In this document: positions 54,885-64,000 of the stretch, in pieces
How the letters are laid out: each line of letters starts with the position of its first letter
Position numbering within the stretch: position 1 is the first letter of the stretch
DNA from: Sodiomyces alkalinus F11
Taxonomy: Eukaryota; Ascomycota; Sordariomycetes; Glomerellales; Plectosphaerellaceae
Assembly: GCF_003711515.1 (NCBI RefSeq)
Contig: NW_021167085.1
Location: 2,070,452-2,134,451 of the forward strand
Length of the DNA: 64,000 nt
Reading direction: 5' to 3'
The notes under the pieces: generated by a model
What the model was told of the DNA's origin: nothing
The model's input: the letters and a program-made list of their open reading frames with translations, nothing else
Databases searched by the model: none
Program-made: the position numbers and the translations under genes

Positions 54885-56163
54885 GCTTCAGAGCAGATGG
54901 ATGTTTTCGGGGAATGAGATGTAACTATAGCATACATTTACTTTATTACAGGGAACCTGGCTAGATGAAGGAAAAAANNNNNNNNNNNNNNNNNNNNNNN
55001 NNNNNNNNNNNNGGGGGGGGCAGGTGGAGCAAGAGAATGAGGCGCTTGGGAAGTAGATATGGCTTTTTTTCTCTCTTTTTCTTTTCCCCTTTCGTCTTCT
55101 TCATCCCCTTTCCCTCTCTTCTCAATGGCCTTCGTTCTATGGATTAGATGAAGCACGGACTGCACATTATTTGCTACTAGCTACCAGTTAGCCGCCGTGC
55201 AGTGGGATATAGGGGGGAGAGAGCGAATACTATCGAGAGCTTTAGCATAGGGGAAGTCTCCCTGTTAAAGGAGCCAAGGCTGGTAAGCCTTAGGAACCTT
55301 CTCTTGACAAGAAATTCAAGCTGATTAACTTGTTCAACATACCATGTTCAACCTTTGATGAGATGTTTGCCGGCGTGAGGAGGTACAGAACCTGTTACTG
55401 CAGCCAACCGCTTCGCTGCAGGCGGACCTTATTCACATGAGCAAACGCTGGTCTCTGCACTGCTGTTTCTGCTGCTGCTGCCCTTGGCTCCCACTGTTAC
55501 CTCTAGGCTTCTAACCGGGCCTAGTCCAGCACAGGCAAAGGACCAACGGGTTCGAGAAGGGCCATGTCTTGAGGGAAAAGAGGTTCCCACCCACAGAGGG
55601 AGAGGGGGGCCTTCAACGTTGTCTTGTCTGGACTCAACCTCCTATTATGCTGGTGTGTTCCCGACCACGTCTCCCCCTTTCTTACTACACCGCATCCCGA
55701 GAAATCAGGAGGGCCCTTTGTTTTGCTCTTCATGATCTTTGGTCTTCAGCAGCTTGTTGCCATTGGTGCTGGCATGGTGCCGGTGCTGTGTACTTGTTAG
55801 ATGAAGAACGGGGTCTGGCAGCTGTATAGATACACCAACGCAACGCAACACGTACAGATGTGTTTTTATTTTATTTTGTATTTTTTATTTTGTATTTTGT
55901 ATTTATTTATTTTTACTTTTCCTCCTTCCGTTTGCACACACGTCCACACGGTATCGACTTCTTTCCTCTATCCATCTTCATCATCTTGGTTCTGTCTATG
56001 TTTTTCTTCTTCCCTTTTTTTTTTTTTTCGTGCAAGTCGTTCTTTTCTTCCTGTCCCTTCCCCTTCTGTTCTATTTTATTTTTCCTCTTCGTCAGCCCCT
56101 TCTCGACTCAATCTCCTCTAATCGTTTCCTCCGACTTCTCATCTAACCTCTTAACTTTCAGCT
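54885..56163. other. Intergenic region with assembly gap
   Basis: It contains the 3' UTR of the remodeller gene, the gap at 54978-55012, and a very pyrimidine-rich stretch at about 55860-56160. An acceptor-like CTTTCAG ends 2 nt before the ATG at 56164, so a 5'-UTR intron for the next gene is likely. Confidence 0.5.
54978..55012. other. Assembly gap (35 N)
   Basis: It is flanked by GAAAAAA on the left and eight G on the right, so the true sequence probably contains a homopolymer that could not be resolved. True length is unknown. Confidence 0.98.
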
Positions 56164-58353
56164 ATGGACCCTGCCCTAGGCCAGTCTTCCTCGGACAAGT
56201 CTTACTCGCCCGGACCAGGCTCCATCATGACATCCTCATCGCGTGATACCACGCCAGATCATTCTTCCGAAGGCCCGATCCGTAAACCGGGTGCTGGGGT
56301 GGATGTCGTGGATCCAAGCCTGACGCTGGCTTCTGCAGTCAGAGGGCCTATGGCCAACCACGAGGGAGGCAGGTCGGAGATGGAGAGAGCGCTGAATCCG
56401 ACGTCGAATCCGTTCGTGGTCGGGGCTGTTCAACGTCGCTCGAAGCCCGCAACACCCTCAGACCGCCATGCGGTACAGTCCCGGGAAAAACAGCCGCACC
56501 AACCACAACCAATGCAACGACTTCACTCGGCATCGACTAATCCGAACAGTGGCGGTGGTGGTGGTCCTGGGGAAGGAGCCGGTGGGGTCATCGGAGGCAG
56601 TAGCAGGAACAGCATTACAGGCCCCCCGAGATATTTCGACTCTCCAAGCTGGCATCCCGGGCTGGTGGGCAGCACAACACCGACCACTACCGCTAAAACA
56701 GTTACAACAACACCCACGAACCTGCTCAGTGGCTGTTTTCCGCCACCGAGCCCACAGGTCACTTCGGGAGGAGGCGCACACTACATGGCAATGCGGATGG
56801 ATGCGCGTCCCGAACCGCCAGGACTGCTGGGAGCTGGCGGCGGCAACTTGGAAAACTTCTACGCGTACTGCTTTGACCGTGGAAACGGCAACTACGCACG
56901 TCTCATCCCGGCCGATATGCTGCCTCCACTCGCGGGCATCCCCGCCTTCCAGCAAGGGTCGGAGGGCATGATAGTGCTCCCCTTGCCTCAGGGGTTACCT
57001 CCTCGAGGACCAATGAGCAACATCCAGCCAGTCATGCTGAAGGTGAGTGAAGAAGTACTGTGCTTTTCCTGCGCTGAAATATGATTTTTGTTTTCTCCCT
57101 CTCAGCCAGATCCATAACCCATACGCGCTACTCCCTTGCCAGTCGGGTGAGAGTGGGTGGACTGAATGTTGCAGACCCCTCCTGCGTCCCCAAAGCCGGT
57201 GTCTGATATGATCCAGGTAACGTCCACGCTCGCTTCCCTATACCCGTCTCCCATTGTTGGTTCTTGTGCTTTTCTTCTTCTTCTTCTTCTTCTCCTCTTC
57301 GTTCTTGACTTTGCATATTCTTTTTCGTCGTGGATCGTCTTCGGCCACCCCCCTAGCCCTCTAAGACATACCACGCTGACCGGATCTTGTCCTTGCTAGA
57401 AAAAAATAGACCACATCGTTGCCACCTCGCCAGCCCAACCCAAAAGACCCAAAGTCTACTGCGACAAGTGGGTTCACGAGGGCGTATGTGCCTTTACGCA
57501 GCAAGGATGCAAGTACAAGCACGAGATGCCGATGGACAAGGCGACCCAGAATTCCCTAGGCCTCTTTCATGGGCTTCCGGCCTGGTGGAAGAAGCATCAG
57601 GCCGAGTTGCAGAGACAGCAGGACTCGGAGGAGACTGTGACCATCACCGGGGTAGATTATGGGATTGCCAGTAGTGCCAACAACGCAAGTGCCGGCACCA
57701 TGGTCGGTGGTTTTCAAATGCTTGGGATTGGGGCCGGAAACGTCCCGGTGAACGGAGTCGGCGGCAGGGATCGAGCTCTAACGTCGCCTGCCACAACGAT
57801 TCCCCAATCCACTCTGTCTCAGCCACCCGGCCAGGGTTGGCGTCCCAATGACGGAACTTTCAAGCACACTTCGATGCCGTATCGGTCGTCTCCCGGCACG
57901 GTCCCTCCGGGAAACGCGGGGCAAGCCCAGATGGCTACGTTTAGGTCGAACGTCGCAACTGTACCTCGATTGTCAGGTATACCTTCCCTTCCCTGGGCTT
58001 GAATAAAGACAAGATTAGGATGCTTTCGTTGAACAAAGCTGACGGCATGGACGGTGATAGACCCCAGGTTGCCACTTCGACATCGAGAGAGTTTGCCCCC
58101 CCTGCCACCGTCTTGCATGTGGGGTCCCATCGGACCGCCGTCGAAGTTTCCCGGGCTGAGCCACGGCGACACGGCTGCCGATGCGGGGCCGGGAACCGCC
58201 AGATGGGGGTTGAACCGGACAGGTCCGGCTATGATGCCACACGGGCCGCAACCGCCGCCGGGGTTCGTTGGTTTCAGCGGTGCCGAAGGCAACGACGTCT
58301 CTACTCAGGGTCCGACGGGCTTAGCGGTGCTGAACCCTCGCTCTGGGAAATGA
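56164..58353 (+). CDS. CCCH-type zinc-finger protein (C-x8-C-x6-C-x3-H)
   Basis: CCCH fingers usually bind RNA. My model has four exons (56164-57042, 57175-57216, 57400-57976, 58061-58353) giving 596 residues. The first half is low-complexity Ser/Pro/Gly-rich, with a more ordered segment around NLENFYAYCFDRGNGNYARL. The single finger is VYCDKWVHEGVCAFTQQGCK followed by YKHEMP, with ligand spacing C-x8-C-x6-C-x3-H, and is followed by GLPAWWKKHQAELQRQQ. The last intron (84 nt, CTGAC branch, GATAG acceptor) extends the protein with a Pro/Gly-rich tail. If it is retained, the protein ends at 58002 instead. Exon 2 is only 42 nt. The target is unknown. Confidence 0.83.
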
Positions 58354-61300
58354 GCATAAAATTCATAGAGGCAGACAAGGACAGCAGAGCTCGGCCCCTG
58401 AAATGGGTTTTTAGTTGCTCTATACGGGTATGATGTCGGGTAATTTAGGGCGGTACAATGACGGACATGACACAACTTGGAAGAACTTTTGGGATGAGGG
58501 CTGACCGAGGAGGCCAACTGGGATTTTTTTTTAGGTCTGTATGGATTATAGGAAAAAGACACGGGCATTGTTATCCTTAGACGTAGCGAGGATGCTGCTC
58601 TTCGGTGGCGCGAGTATTTCTAGACTCGTTGGACCAATGTTTTTACTTTGTGATATTTTCACGCGTCGTGGCTCATATTTCAGCTCCGTTTACGTTCGAA
58701 CTTGCGAAGGGCGTATCTCCGAGGGCGCAAGGGGAGGGGACAGGTCTAGCCTAGCTCGTCGGGTGGTGGTGGTTGATCATGCCGGAAGTGAGGTCGAAGA
58801 GCCGGTGCTAACAAAATGACCAATTTCGGCAACACCGTAATTATCTGTACACGTGTAGACCGAGCCTATTTTTGTCAATGATGGTGTAGGTGATCAGTCC
58901 AGAGCACCCCAAGTCGTATTCCTAACGGGAGTAAGTAACCAAAGGAAGATGGGAGATTTAAGAGGCCAGACATGTTCTTCTCTAGAAGAAGGGGGAAAAA
59001 TCTGAATCGCTCGAAATGCGGCGACGGACAAGAACATGTGAAAGATACAATACGAGGCTCAGGGTTGTACGAAGTATTCAGCATATCAAGCCACAAAAAC
59101 GACATGCAGGAGGATGAAACGTCGAGTTGGACGAAAACGCACGGATCACATGCCGGACGCACGGACATATGAAGGTGGAAAGTAGGGACCTCTTTGTGGC
59201 CCGTGCAAGACCTTCTAGAAGGATTTCCCCGCCCGAGTAACCCCTCCGAAAACAGGACCCAAAAACGCCAAATCAAATAAGGGGTGCTGTTGCAGGCTTC
59301 GTAAGGCCTTCCATTCTTCTTTTCCCGCTCTGTTTTCAGCAAGGTTACGACCATGGAAGTGCTTCTGTGGGGTTCTAGACATTCATTGGTCTCATACTAC
59401 TTCGTACCATAAGGTACTTCATGCCTCAGTCCTCAGTCCTCAGTCCTCCCTCCTCACACCACCCGACCTAATAGAACGTAATTCAAGCCGGTCATTTTTC
59501 CCGCTTTGACCTCAAAAAGAGGAAAGAGTACTTGGGTTAATTCTTTCTTGTCGTTACTTTGTAGAACAACGCCCATGCAAGTTCCTCTGGGACGCTGATG
59601 CCCTATGGATAAGCGATTCTGAAAGAGCGTTGACCAGTCTGAGACCCTTAAAGGTCTCCACACCCCGACCGGTCCTCCCGCGGCCTCTCCGTACCCTGTG
59701 ATTTACGTATTAGTGCTGCTTTTTGGGTTGGAAGACGTAAATGAGGCGATTCGCCCCTCCTCTTTGTTTCGAAAGTACGAAGTACCTATACCTGAGACCC
59801 TGGAAGAACCCTATCACAAACATCAAACAGTACGTACCCAAACATAAGTTGTCGACTCTCGCCATCGCGGTGTTCCACCTTCTTTTCCTTTGTACTTCGT
59901 AGGTATCCGTACTTCGTTCGTCCTGACCAAAACCAAAGTCACCCACCACCCCCTCAATAATTCCACACGGGCAGGCACGTACACCACACGCACCACACAC
60001 ACACACACACATAACATATTCCCTCCCTCTTCTCTGCCTCCTTATACCCATCTCCAAGCTCTTTCTCTAAGCCGAATTCTCCTTCTTTCTTTTATTTCTC
60101 AAAAACACACGGATTCCATTATTAACCTTGTTTCTTCGGTGCTCCCTTACGCTCCACACAAGCTTTCCTAGCATCGTTTGATCCCTGTGCGTGTCCAGAT
60201 TCGAATTGTCTCTGCCCGTCTTCCTCAAACTCGTTTACCATCCTCAGCCCTCTTTGGCAACGGGTAAAGGGGCCAGTGCACGGTATGTTGCCGACGCGTC
60301 TCATTCTGTGCATATATTTCCCTTTCCTCTACCCCATTCTGCCCTGGGCTGGATCTTCGTCTGGTCTTAAGCTTCTGCGTTTTCTTCAGGCCAAGACCTG
60401 AGATCCCTACCTGCCCACCCCTTCACAGTTCTCGGCTGTAGCCCTTATCCCCTTGTCCTGGACGGAGAGGAACGCTGTCCTGATTGTTTGGACTCGAAGC
60501 ACCAGATTATCCACTTCCTCGGCATTCTGCTGAGTTACCCAGCGACCTGGTTTCCGGCACGTTCAGTATTCAAAAGCTTCAATTGACTCGTGGGACATTC
60601 TTCCTAGAAAAGCCAACCACGACGATACGCACTACCATCTTCTCTCAGCAAGTAAGAAGCAACATAACGTTCCGGCTGTCGCCAGCTTCATCACTCGGCC
60701 GAAGCCCACGTCTTCATCGCACAGCTACCAATCGCAGCTGTAAGTTGCAATTTCCTCTCCAGCCTCTTACCATCATATTACCTTTCCCCGAATTCTCGGA
60801 CGACCACTTCCCCTTGCATATGCCCCGCGGCCGGACGCACCGGCATTTTACCCTCTCTCCCCCCGTTTCTCTCCGTACATGTACCCATACCTGTACCCGG
60901 GTCCTATCCGCCTACAAGTCGCAGGTCCTGGCCGATACTTACATTGGTACGGCGCGGAGGGTTCGGAGGTGCAGTCGGCCTGCTGCGCCTGTTTCGTAGT
61001 TTATTTTTTCCTTTTTTTTTTTTCGTTCCCTTTCTTCAGCTTCCCGGACTTGGTTTTAGGGGTCTCGCATACCCCCGACAGGTCTTACGTCCTCCTAGCC
61101 ACACGGGCCACTGCACAGTTTGTAGCCGCCACCCCGCCTTATCATTCTCGTCAGCTGTCATGCTTCTTCACATCTGATGTCGTTTTGGGTGGCGCACCCC
61201 TCCCCTCTTTGGCGCTATCTATCTCCCCCTGCCCCTCAAGCGCCCTTTCGCCACCACCATGTCGGATAGCCCCGGTCGTTTCTTACGTATCTTCCTTATC

Positions 61301-61946
61301 CTTTCGCCCCACCCCTCCACCCCCCCTCCTCAACTGGTTGGCTGCCTTTCTCTCCCCATCCGCACGTCATGGTTCATTTGACTTCCGTTCCGCTCCCGTC
61401 ACTAACCTTTCAAACCACAAGCACAAGCACAAGCCTCCTCTCCTGTCTAGATACATTTGGTGACATCGCCCGCCGGCTCGGGAACCAGGCAGTGTCTTGA
61501 AGAAGGAGGTTAGTAGTTCTCAACTCTTTCCTTCCCCATCTGCGAAAGATACCACTACCATAATCACCCTATATTGGTAGCAAAGACTTGGAAGTTTGGG
61601 GTTGGCGCCTTCCAATGTACCCAGCACCCTGACTCAAGAGCCCGTTTGTCATGTCCCTGCCCCGAGGCTTACCATAAGAGAAGTTCAGAACCATCCGACC
61701 GATTCATCCAGCCATAACAAATCGATCCCCAATATCCTCAGAAGCTCAATCTCCGATACCATCTCTTCGCTCTTCGTCCTCCCTCCGCCTTGGGTTCGAA
61801 GAGAAAAAAAACGACGAATCGCCGCGGCCTTTCTCCTTCAAGCAGTGCTGGATTTACCAGCAACAACAGCTATCCAGGCATCCTCTAACACCCCACCCTC
61901 CATCGCGATACCTACAATCGCCACTTGAAATCATACGGCCTTCATC
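58354..61946. other. Intergenic region and probable long leader of the PKA-R gene
   Basis: In 3.6 kb I see no gene with family support. Features include a CTCAGTC triplet repeat at about 59423-59447, a CA microsatellite at about 59995-60010, and GTAC words (TACTTCGTAC 59398-59407, TACGAAGTAC 59776-59785, TACTTCGTA 59893-59901). From about 60000 the strand is CT-rich, as in fungal leaders. Open frames at 60484-60999 and 60879-61463 show no resemblance to known proteins and look like leader sequence. Confidence 0.5.
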
Positions 61947-63303
61947 ATGTCCACCGAGTCATCCCAGTTCTCCCCTTTCGGGTCCAACGTAAATCCCTTC
62001 GGACCTCGCGAAGGTGCCAACGGGGGAAGTGCGAATATTATGCATCGCGTGATCGAAGAGGAGGAGACTGCTGACGCTGTGGCTTCCCCCACCAACCCTA
62101 CGTTTCGCACTGGACCCAGCCCGTCCGCCTTCCGCAGCCCCTTCGGCTCGTCACTCCAAGGAGACGCACCTTTCGGCACGCCGCCCACCGTTAGGAGCCC
62201 TCCGAATCCCGATCACTACCCTGCTGACTACAACTTCAACCGTCGCACGTCCGTCTCGGCCGAATCGCTGAAACCCAGCACCGATAGCAATGACGCTAAC
62301 TGGACCTCGCCTTACCATGAGAAGACGCCTGAGCAATTGGCACGTCTACGAAAAGCCGTCGAGGGCAATTTCCTCTTTAGCCACCTGGAAGAGGAGCAGA
62401 GCACTCAGATTCTAGGTGCGCTCTACGAGAAGCCCATCCCGGCCAAGGGTATCAAGGTATGCCAAAAAAAAAAAAAAAAAAAAAAAAAAAAGAATTGCCC
62501 AGCCCCACCCACTTCGCGGCCAAGCATTCCCTCTTTTTCTTGTTCAGCGTGGAGGCGGCAAGTTCCTACGTTCTCACTAACATGAGAGACTTGTACAGGT
62601 GATCTGCCAAGGAGATGCCGGTGATTACTTCTACATTGTCGAGAATGGGTCATTCGACGTCTACGTAAACAGGAGTGGTACCCTACGGCCAGGACCCGAC
62701 GGCATGGGACAGAATGTCGGGACCATCCAAGCCGGGGGTTCCTTTGGCGAACTCGCTCTCATGTACAACCACCCGCGAGCGGCCACGGTCGTTTCCGCCG
62801 AACCAGGTTGCACCCTGTGGGCGCTCGATCGGAATACGTTCCGACGCATCTTGATGGAGTCGACGTTCGCCAGACGACGGATGTACGAGAGCTTCTTGGA
62901 AGAAGTCCCGATCCTGCAGAGCCTTACCCCGTACGAGCGGTCGAAGGTCGCGGATGCTCTCGAGACAAGAAAGTACTCTGCCGGCGATGTGATCATCAAA
63001 GAGGGCGACCCGGGCGACGCCTTCTTCCTGCTGGTAAGCGGCGAGGCCGATGCCTATAAGAGCGGCATTGAAGGGTCCGTGAAGCACTACGGCAAGGGGG
63101 ATTTCTTCGGCGAGCTTGCGCTCCTGAATGACGCCCCTCGTGCGGCTAGCGTGGTGGCTGCCAACGATGTCAAGGTGGCCAGCTTGGGGAAGAAGGCGTT
63201 TCAGAGATTGCTCGGTCCTGTCGAGGGGCTTTTGCGGCGGACAAGATATGCGGGCGTCGAGACGGGGGTTGAAGATATGGATCCCCTTCAGTCGGCGGCC
63301 TGA
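61947..63303 (+). CDS. PKAR: cAMP-dependent protein kinase regulatory subunit
   Basis: This subunit inhibits PKA until cAMP binds. Two exons (61947-62456 and 62599-63303) give 404 residues. The inhibitor site is NFNRRTSVSAES, a phosphorylatable pseudosubstrate-type RRTS. Two cyclic-nucleotide-binding domains follow, each with its phosphate-binding cassette: FGELALMYNHPRAATVV and FFGELALLNDAPRAASVV. The N-terminus is an Asn/Pro/Phe/Gly-rich stretch, and I do not see a typical docking/dimerisation helix pair, so an upstream exon may be missing from my model or the domain may be absent. The intron (142 nt) holds a run of 28 A. Confidence 0.94.
62464..62491. repeat. 28-bp poly-A run in PKA-R intron
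   Basis: Twenty-eight uninterrupted A start 7 nt after the 5' splice site of the single PKA-R intron. Confidence 0.9.
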
Positions 63304-63900
63304 GAAAGGCGCGACGAGGTGGCGAGATGCCCCCGTGATGGGCAATGTGGGATAAGGGATAAAAGATAAGGGGGAGAGAGAGGGGGGGAATAGTAGCAGG
63401 ATGTGGAGGGGGGGTTTTAGTGCGTGAATATGAACGTCAAGAGAACATGAGTTGCCCATGGAGCAGACAGTATTAAAATGGAGATTTTTTTTTCCATCTC
63501 CTTTTGCTTTCTTTTTTTCTTTTCCTCTTCCGACAGAACAACGGCGTTATGGGTGTCTGCCTTTCTTTTTTGCCTTTAGGTCCCAGGGTCAGGAGGACGG
63601 AGAATGGACAGGAAAGCGCGGGAGTGAGAAACATGGTTCGTTCGAGTGACGATGACGATAACAGATACCTGTGAATAAGAGATCATCGCATTATCATTAG
63701 TCCTGTCTGTCTGTTCCTTCTTCAGTTCTGATCAATGGGCCAACTTTAGGTGACTTGTTGTCCAGGTTTCTAGCCGCCCTCCCTTTCCATACGGTCATCC
63801 CGTTGTGAGGGGGGTATCTCGTGATTTATAATGTACAATATAATGTCCTGAAACAACGAAGTGGTATACGGAAGGGGGAGGGGTTTCTTTTTTCTTTTTT
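63304..63900. other. Convergent intergenic region
   Basis: This should hold the 3' UTRs of PKA-R and of the minus-strand gene entering from the right edge. It contains G/A-rich and T-rich runs. No gene is supported. Confidence 0.45.
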
Positions 63901-64000
63901 TCAACCTGCCGTCGCAGTAGCGGTGGTCATCCTCGCCCGCCTGTGCATCTCGACCAGGACCTCCTTCCTCAGATTCTCGACGGCGACCTCGGTCTCGAGG
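63901..64000 (-). CDS. Partial 3' end of an unidentified gene
   Basis: On the minus strand a frame enters from the right edge and ends at a TGA (63903-63901). The 32 residues seen are helical and charged (EVAVENLRKEVLVEMHRRAR) followed by a short Thr/Ala tail. GC-rich coding-like codon use and the following T-rich, UTR-like sequence suggest a real terminal exon. Too little is visible to name it. Confidence 0.4.
   Translation of the reverse strand, partial: LETEVAVENLRKEVLVEMHRRARMTTATATAG

Noticed and set aside
60484..61463. Two overlapping open frames (171 and 194 codons) upstream of PKA-R
   Set aside because: Pyrimidine-rich leader translated by chance; no family resemblance, and the frames overlap each other.
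1..64000. tRNA, 5S rRNA and CRISPR search by eye
   Set aside because: I looked for GGTTCGANTCC-like B boxes, fungal 5S core sequence and regularly spaced direct repeats and found none that hold up. A dedicated tRNA search could still find a split or unusual tRNA.

Overview
The window looks like a filamentous ascomycete genome (Pezizomycotina, most likely Sordariomycetes; species not determinable from this sequence alone). The support is short introns (mostly 50-150 nt) with GTRNGT donors, CTAAC/CTGAC branch sites and YAG acceptors, a typical fungal gene set, two Ser/Thr-rich GPI-type surface proteins, and gene-poor spacers full of short GTAC-centred palindromic words. No bacterial-style operon, CRISPR array, rRNA or convincing tRNA was seen. 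Gene models below are built by hand from splice signals, reading frame and protein-family conservation.

Layout. 1-2741: spacer. 2742-5840 (+): large disordered fungal protein. 6753-7885 (-): U1 snRNP protein C. 8426-9318 (+): p24 cargo receptor ERV25. 10274-11143 (+): succinate dehydrogenase assembly factor SDH5. 11806-13584 (-): kinetochore protein DSN1/Mis13. 14455-17110 (+): adenylosuccinate synthetase in 16 exons. 18343-20234 (-): ATF/CREB bZIP factor. 20235-26451: gene-poor block with a broken GST-like gene. 26452-29924 (+): cytosolic isoleucyl-tRNA synthetase. 30709-32164 and 33111-33965 (+): two predicted GPI-anchored surface proteins. 34591-35532 (-): GFA/CENP-V-type enzyme. 37779-38406 (+): MBF1 coactivator. 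39041-40660 (-): replication licensing factor Cdt1. 40661-46577: gene-poor block with a retroelement relic organised as a long inverted repeat. 46578-48353 (-): mitochondrial rRNA 2'-O-methyltransferase MRM1. 48951-54884 (+): Mit1/CHD-type chromatin remodeller. 54978-55012: assembly gap. 56164-58353 (+): CCCH zinc-finger protein. 61947-63303 (+): PKA regulatory subunit. 63901-64000 (-): 3' end of another gene.

Functionally this is mostly housekeeping (splicing, secretion, respiration, chromosome segregation, purine synthesis, translation, replication licensing, mitochondrial rRNA modification). Three regulators of stress, cAMP or chromatin (bZIP, PKA-R, Mit1-like) are interspersed. I see no metabolic cluster.

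The most interesting signal is in gene structure. Four micro-exons (5, 6, 6 and 11 nt) lie inside the most conserved motifs of three essential genes, and one ADE12 intron is of the GC-AG type. One micro-exon is in the U1-C gene itself, at the first zinc-ligand cysteine of the protein that helps U1 snRNP recognise 5' splice sites. Skipping it would keep the frame, which suggests a possible self-sensing splicing switch. Skipping the 5-nt ADE12 exon would create an immediate stop codon.
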